A stretch of DNA of 39,118 bases from positions 1 through 39,118 of the forward strand of contig WRIW01000016.1 of the NCBI GenBank assembly GCA_009782505.1, given 5' to 3'. Below are positions 34,817 through 39,118 of this stretch, piece by piece. Origin of the DNA: Clostridiales bacterium. GTDB lineage: Bacteria; Bacillota; Peptococcia; DRI-13; UBA5745. The first letter of the stretch is position 1, and each line of letters opens with the position of its first letter. The position numbers were made by a program, and so were the translations under genes. The notes beneath the pieces were generated by a model. It was not told where the DNA came from. It saw nothing but the letters and a program-made list of their open reading frames with translations, and made no database searches.

Positions 34817-35662
34817 CTATGGCTTCTTGCCTATATAAAGTTGAAACAGAAAATCCAATTTTTGATAACCACCGTATTTGATTATTGTTTCCCTTATCCC
34901 TTTGTATAGGGCTGATCTGTTCTCATCCGGCAGGCTTCTGTGGTCAGAGTATGTGTCAAGAAGGGTTATATAGTCATCTGCGCTATATGACCGGGTAGCA
35001 TCGTAAAACTTCATAGCTACATTAGTAAATCCAAACTGCTCTAAGCTCTCAAAACGGAATCCATCATATATTCCTGATGGAGTACAGTAATCCTCTCTTG
35101 TTTTTCTTGTCGGTCTATTGCTTGAGGAATAATAGCTGTAATAATACTTTTCGTATAGCTCCTGGCTTTCGTCGTATAGCTTATTTCCAAAAGGCGTCTT
35201 TGCGTTATTTCGGAACAGCGCAAAAGTACCGCCTTTTTTCAGCATCCGAAGCACTTTTGGACATCCTATTTTAGCATCCACCCAATGAAAAGCGGATGCG
35301 GAGTAGATAAAATCATAAGTATCGTCCTCAAGGGTAACATCCTCAAACGTGCTGGTAATCACCCTGAACTTGCTGTTTTCTCTGAATTTCTCAATCAGGT
35401 AATCTGTCATGTTGGCACCCATCTCGACAGCGGTGACCTCATACCCTGCATTGAGGAAAGGGGCTGTCGATATCCCTGTTCCTGCGCCAATCTCGACTGC
35501 ATGTTTTCCGGTTTCTGGTTTTGAGTAATCGAAAATATCGTCATATAATTCACTCGGGTATTCCCAACGCACTCTATCGTATGCCAGAACGATCTCATCA
35601 AAATGAGTTCTGTTATCCCGCTCCCATCCTGTCGTTTCGGTATTGTTCAGTTCCTTTTGCAT
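34817..35662 (-). CDS. Class I SAM-dependent methyltransferase
   Basis: 281-residue methyltransferase. Motif I is VEIGAGTGIST (about residues 56-66), the acidic end of beta-2 is VEMGANM and motif IV region is DFIYSASAFHWVD. The HWVD block is common in Methyltransf_11 small-molecule methyltransferases. The C-terminal half is Tyr-rich (YEKYYYSYYSSSNRP) and probably forms the substrate lid. The substrate cannot be deduced. ATG 35662 has GGAGGTAAA upstream. Base use is more AT-rich than in the housekeeping genes. It is divergent from the metallophosphoesterase leader. Confidence 0.9.
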   Translation of the reverse strand: MQKELNNTETTGWERDNRTHFDEIVLAYDRVRWEYPSELYDDIFDYSKPETGKHAVEIGAGTGISTAPFLNAGYEVTAVEMGANMTDYLIEKFRENSKFRVITSTFEDVTLEDDTYDFIYSASAFHWVDAKIGCPKVLRMLKKGGTFALFRNNAKTPFGNKLYDESQELYEKYYYSYYSSSNRPTRKTREDYCTPSGIYDGFRFESLEQFGFTNVAMKFYDATRSYSADDYITLLDTYSDHRSLPDENRSALYKGIRETIIKYGGYQKLDFLFQLYIGKKP

Positions 35663-35798
35663 TTTACCTCCCGTGGGCTTCTTTATTCCACACTTATATT
35701 CGACTACATCATTCTACATAAAACTGATGTTTCACTTTCTGATATAAATAAATATATCATACCCTCGTTTGTTATTCACCATAAATATAGGTGGACTA

Positions 35799-35905
35799 CG
35801 GCTGACCGCTATGAAGCTGGCGGTAACATCGAAAAAGCTCTCCCCATCGCTGTATAGCGTTATACGGGGATAAGCCGCTTGTAATGGATTTCGCAAGCAT
35901 TCCAT
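35799..35905 (+). ncRNA. Candidate structured 5' leader RNA upstream of metallophosphoesterase
   Basis: Nested complementary segments suggest a fold. CGGCT 35799-35803 pairs with AGCCG 35873-35877 and encloses two hairpins: ACCGC 35805-35809 with GCGGT 35820-35824, and TCCCC 35841-35845 with GGGGA 35866-35870 (capped by CGCT-GTAT-AGCG). Next, GCTTG 35877-35881 pairs with CAAGC 35894-35898, in competition with ATGGA 35884-35888 / TCCAT 35901-35905. A terminator follows directly. A weak promoter (TTTCAC, 17 nt, TATATC) lies near 35730-35757. I matched it to no riboswitch class I know. It may also be a small RNA or chance pairing. Confidence 0.35.
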
Positions 35906-35929
35906 CGCCTTGATCGAGGCGTTTTTTTT
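35906..35929 (+). terminator. Intrinsic terminator ahead of the metallophosphoesterase gene
   Basis: CGCCT (35906-35910), loop TGATCG, AGGCG (35917-35921) and eight T (35922-35929). It is about 97 nt before the downstream start codon and on the same strand, with no plus-strand gene upstream to terminate, so it fits an attenuator or the end of a small RNA. Confidence 0.8.
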
Positions 35930-36026
35930 CGAATATTTTACATACAGCATACCTTGCTTTGATTGAAAGGCGCATCCGTTTTTGTCATGCTAAGGGCAAG
36001 AAAAAAATCAAAAGGAGTTATGCGCA

Positions 36027-38864
36027 ATGGTAAAAAAAGCAAACGTAAAGATCCTGTCTCTTCTTCTCGCCTTACTCATGACAACGGCTATGTTTACAGG
36101 AATCCTGGCGGCAGCCGCGGAACTGGAAAGCGATTTTCTTTCCGTTGAACAAGCGGACGAAAGCGCCGCGAAGCTGGTCGTCGGTTTCGTCTACTTCGGT
36201 ACGGATGCTTCTTCTTCCGGAACCCACAGCTTTGTGGAAATCTACAACCCCAATGATTTCACCGTAGCCCTCACCGAGTTCTATTCGCTTCAATACAAGA
36301 GCATGGATCTCGTGAAAACGCCGGACTGGCTGAAACTTGACCTGATCGGCGAAATCCCGGCGAAGCACTCTTTCCTGGTCAATATGGGCGAAACCGGCTC
36401 GATGCCAGCCGGCCAGGTAGGACGCCTCGATCTGCGGGATAAGACGTTTGATCAGGATTTTGTCGAAGCTTTTGATAAAGCGCATAATAAAGGCGTAAAA
36501 GTCGTCCTCATGGCGAATCTGGATCGACTCCCCTCTGATCTGAGAAATCCCTTTGACGGCGACGGCGCTGGGCAGGTAGATGGATACGTTGACATGTATG
36601 GCGTATCCGGCAACGACAATGACCCCTTACAGCAGACGGACGGCTACGAGACCGAATGCATCGCTTGCGGCGCGAGCGAAGCCCAGTCAAAGCAAAAGGG
36701 TTTTGTCCGTATCAATAAAGAGAGCGGGATCAAGTACGAGGATACGGACAATAATCTGCAGGACTTCCAGCAGGTGGATTTCCGGAGCTCCGATATCAAC
36801 GATCCGCTGCGTATCCCCCGCAGCCTGGAAGACGGCTCGTTTGTGTTGGACGGCGGCGGGGAACCCACGCCGACATTTGCGGCGGAAGCCCTGACGCTGA
36901 CGCCTGGCGCGGACGCGGCGGCGATGAACTTCAACTGGTATAGCGACAGGGACGACGACGCGGCTTCCGCGGTGCAAGTGGCGAAGAAGTCCGCCATGAC
37001 CGGCGGCGAATTCCCGGCTGCCGGAGCCTTCATCGTCAACGGAACCAGCGGCGACGCCACCGAGGGCAAGAGCTGGCACAAAGCCGGCGTATCGGGCCTT
37101 GAGCCGGATACCGCTTATGTCTACCGCGTATCCAACGACGGTCTCAACTTCAGCGCAGTCTATGAATTCAAGACCGGCTCGGCAGGCGCTTTCAGCTTCG
37201 CCGTCGTCGGCGATCCCCAGCTCACCACCGGCAACCAGGACTCCACCAGCAGCTACAGGCCGGACGGCGAAGTCGGGACGACGAAGCAAGGCTGGCAGGA
37301 TACGGTAAGCGCCATCGCCAACAAGGGCGTGGACTTCATCGCCGGCGTGGGCGACCAGGTGGACGTCTCCCTGACTACCAATGAAGCGGAATACGCCAAC
37401 TTCTTCGCCCCGGCTGAGCTGCGGGGCCTCCCCTTCGCCCCGGCGGTGGGCAACCACGACCGCCACGACGGCTTCGCCTATCACTACAATCTGCCTAATG
37501 AGCAGAGCTTTGCGACGCTGACGGGGCCGGCATACGGCAATCCCACGGCTCCCCAGGCGGAAGCTGAAGCCAGGGGCAACTACTACTATGCTTACAACAA
37601 CGCCCTCTTTGTAGTGCTGAATACCTCTTCCTATCCCACCGGCGCGGAAGCGGCGGCGGAGGTCGTCGCCCGGTTTGACGCGACGCTGCAGGAGGCGACT
37701 GAGGCCCACGCGGGGCAGTACGACTGGCTCTTTGTCCAGCACCACAAATCCACCGCCAGCGTAGCGGATCACATCGCCGACCGGGATATCCAGTACTATG
37801 TGGAAGCCGGCTTTGAGAAGCTGATGGATAAGTATGGCGTCGATTTCGTCATGGCAGGGCACGACCATGTCTACGCCCGGAGCTACCCCATGCTTGGCGG
37901 TATACCGGACAAGACGGGGGCCAGCGGCGAATCCAACGGCGGCCCGATCAAGGGCGGCGACGGCGCGAACGCCGCGATCAACCCCAAGGGTACCGTATAC
38001 TTCACCACCACCACAGGCAGCGGTCTGAAATACTACGAACTGTTCAACAACGCCGGTAACCTCTACGTCAAGGATAACATTTACTATCCGTATCTGGTGA
38101 ACGGGCTGATCGGCAGCGTGGAGTACATGAACGGCAACCTGCCTCTGTCCGCGGCGAAGTACCTCCAGAACAAGACCCCGGGCTTCATCCTGGTCAACGT
38201 GGACGGCGCCGAAGTGAGCTTCTCCTACTACGACCTCAGCGGCGATTATCTGGATACGCCCTATGATACGTACACCGTGACCAAGGTCGAAGAAACCGCA
38301 ACCCATACCGTTACCTTTGCATCCAATGGCGGCAGCGCAGTCGGCCAACTGGAAGTATACGCCGGCGACAGGGTCTCTAAGCCGGTTGCGCCTACGCGAG
38401 AGGGATACGAATTCCTCGGTTGGTATAAAGACGCCGCGCTGACAGACGCCTGGGACTTCTATGCCGACAAGGTGTTGGATGATCTTACCCTCTACGCCGC
38501 CTGGGAAGAAGTCCAGAAACCTGTCAATGAGATAAAAATCACGGGCGTGACCAACGGCAACGGGCAGGCGGACGTCAACTTCGCCATCCGCTCCGCTAAC
38601 GGCAAAGGTTACGCGGTATATATCTCCGAAACCGGCCTGGCGGGAAGCTTCAAGGCGTACGGCAACGTCAGCTATAGCGCGAAGGGCGCGCAGATTAAAG
38701 GCTTGACCAACAATAAAACATATTATGTCTATATTGAATACAGCAGCGGAACGATCGCCGAAAAGAGCGGGATCGTCGAGCTCTCCCCAAAGAATCCGGG
38801 CAGCAGCCAAAACCAAAACGGCAACAGCCAGGGTAAGGGCAACGGAAACGGAAACAGCCAGTAG
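36027..38864 (+). CDS. Secreted multidomain metallophosphoesterase
   Basis: 945-residue exported protein. Signal peptide at residues 1-31 (MVKKANVKILSLLLALLMT start, AAAAE cleavage area). Next comes a lamin-tail-like domain (about 48-265, EIYNPNDFTVALTEFY), a purple-acid-phosphatase-type FN3 region (about 285-385) and a calcineurin-like catalytic domain (about 388-680). Metal motifs are GDPQ 395-398, GDQVD 442-446, GNHDRH 475-480, QHHK 571-574 and GHDHVY 611-616, all intact. An InlB/Flg_new-type repeat (about 760-826, REGYEFLGWYKD) and an FN3-like segment follow, ending in an Asn/Gly/Gln-rich tail. No LPXTG or C-terminal helix is present. AAAGGAG precedes ATG 36027. Likely a phosphodiesterase or phosphatase acting outside the cell; substrate unknown. 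Confidence 0.92.
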   Translation: MVKKANVKILSLLLALLMTTAMFTGILAAAAELESDFLSVEQADESAAKLVVGFVYFGTDASSSGTHSFVEIYNPNDFTVALTEFYSLQYKSMDLVKTPDWLKLDLIGEIPAKHSFLVNMGETGSMPAGQVGRLDLRDKTFDQDFVEAFDKAHNKGVKVVLMANLDRLPSDLRNPFDGDGAGQVDGYVDMYGVSGNDNDPLQQTDGYETECIACGASEAQSKQKGFVRINKESGIKYEDTDNNLQDFQQVDFRSSDINDPLRIPRSLEDGSFVLDGGGEPTPTFAAEALTLTPGADAAAMNFNWYSDRDDDAASAVQVAKKSAMTGGEFPAAGAFIVNGTSGDATEGKSWHKAGVSGLEPDTAYVYRVSNDGLNFSAVYEFKTGSAGAFSFAVVGDPQLTTGNQDSTSSYRPDGEVGTTKQGWQDTVSAIANKGVDFIAGVGDQVDVSLTTNEAEYANFFAPAELRGLPFAPAVGNHDRHDGFAYHYNLPNEQSFATLTGPAYGNPTAPQAEAEARGNYYYAYNNALFVVLNTSSYPTGAEAAAEVVARFDATLQEATEAHAGQYDWLFVQHHKSTASVADHIADRDIQYYVEAGFEKLMDKYGVDFVMAGHDHVYARSYPMLGGIPDKTGASGESNGGPIKGGDGANAAINPKGTVYFTTTTGSGLKYYELFNNAGNLYVKDNIYYPYLVNGLIGSVEYMNGNLPLSAAKYLQNKTPGFILVNVDGAEVSFSYYDLSGDYLDTPYDTYTVTKVEETATHTVTFASNGGSAVGQLEVYAGDRVSKPVAPTREGYEFLGWYKDAALTDAWDFYADKVLDDLTLYAAWEEVQKPVNEIKITGVTNGNGQADVNFAIRSANGKGYAVYISETGLAGSFKAYGNVSYSAKGAQIKGLTNNKTYYVYIEYSSGTIAEKSGIVELSPKNPGSSQNQNGNSQGKGNGNGNSQ

Positions 38865-38903
38865 TCTGTAGTCAGTAGTCGGCCAACGCCAAGAGCCAAT
38901 CAA

Positions 38904-38954
38904 GGGGCTGTCCGGAATTGATTTGAAAAAATCAAGGAGGGCAGCCCCCTTTCT
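38904..38954. terminator. Large hairpin after the metallophosphoesterase gene
   Basis: GGGGCTGTCC (38904-38913) pairs with GGGCAGCCCC (38939-38948) with one G-U, and the loop contains a second stem TTGATTT/AAATCAA. CTTTCT follows, a short T-rich tract. It lies between convergent genes and can serve both. Confidence 0.65.
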
Positions 38955-38959
38955 ACTGC

Positions 38960-39118
38960 TTATAAAGTGCGTGAATAGTATGCCACGTCTGCAATTCTGC
39001 CGTAAAAATTCGATTCAGGCAAAACTGCTATCAATTCAAAGCCCAGTTTTTCAATCAGTTTTATTGACCTCCCATTTTTATTTTCAATACTGGCATACAA
39101 CCGCTTTAGGTTTAATAC
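38960..39118 (-). CDS. GNAT family N-acetyltransferase, C-terminal part (partial)
   Basis: Reading the minus strand from the right edge gives 52 codons and TAA at 38962-38960. The peptide has LKRLYASIENKNGRSIKLIE, then KLGFELIA and FYGRIADVAYYSRTL. The N-x-x-S-x-x-L-x-E-K-L-G-F pattern is the acetyl-CoA-binding C-terminal half of RimJ/RimL-type GNAT acetyltransferases. The start lies outside the window. The substrate is unknown. It converges on the metallophosphoesterase gene. Confidence 0.8.
   Translation of the reverse strand, partial: VLNLKRLYASIENKNGRSIKLIEKLGFELIAVLPESNFYGRIADVAYYSRTL

Noticed and set aside
36687-38903. Very long open frame (738 codons) on the minus strand
   Set aside because: It is antisense to the metallophosphoesterase, whose motifs, signal peptide and ribosome site are clear. 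The antisense peptide has no recognisable domain; high GC leaves such frames open.

Overview
The window reads as chromosome of an anaerobic, moderately high-GC Firmicute of the Clostridia type. The evidence is an HrcA/CIRCE-controlled heat-shock operon, a comEA-comEC-holA-rpsT-lepA-hemW backbone, an FprA-type flavodiiron protein, an anaerobic sulfatase-maturase-like radical SAM protein, a meso-diaminopimelate dehydrogenase and strong AGGAGG-type ribosome binding sites. No rRNA, tRNA, CRISPR array or prophage was recognised. Both edges cut genes: a YkgJ-like Cys-cluster protein at the left and a GNAT acetyltransferase at the right, both on the minus strand.

Layout. (1) 1-1.6 kb, minus: partial YkgJ-like gene and a DUF234-type ATPase behind a promoter buried in a 22-bp perfect inverted repeat. 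(2) 1.6-7.4 kb, minus: hrcA-grpE-dnaK-dnaJ plus a CPBP membrane protease, driven by a sigma-A promoter with a perfect CIRCE operator. (3) 7.4-9.2 kb: a plus-strand AAA/DUF4143 ATPase preceded by a possible nuclease-gene remnant and an operator-like palindrome, and followed by a 257-bp fold-back element with 32-bp perfect terminal inverted repeats. (4) 9.2-13.8 kb, minus: murJ-lepA-hemW. (5) rpsT alone on plus with its own promoter and terminator. (6) 14.4-21.9 kb, minus: comEA-comEC, then trxA (own promoters)-holA-fprA-wecB. (7) 22.1-24.2 kb, plus: a dienelactone-hydrolase-like protein translationally coupled to a radical SAM maturase with a SEC-C tail. (8) M23 peptidase (minus) divergent from leuS-hydratase-ddh-small Cys protein (plus). 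(9) 32.0-35.7 kb: a visibly more AT-rich accessory stretch with a TipAL-type MerR regulator, an orphan Imm-5-like immunity protein, a broken small gene, two Cys-rich unknowns and a methyltransferase. (10) 36.0-38.9 kb: a secreted 945-residue metallophosphoesterase behind a possible structured RNA leader ending in an intrinsic terminator.

The ancestral Firmicute order is preserved, but gpr and spoIIP, which sit between rpsT and lepA in spore formers, are missing. Several housekeeping proteins (GrpE, HemW, HolA, ComEA, the hydratase) carry Gly/Ala/Pro/Glu-rich low-complexity insertions, which looks like a lineage trait.

Most of the window is ordinary core genome. The least explained elements are the fold-back element at 8895-9151, the leader at 35799-35929, the promoter palindromes next to the two orphan ATPases, and the regulator with an apparent internal start. 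All are sequence-based inferences.
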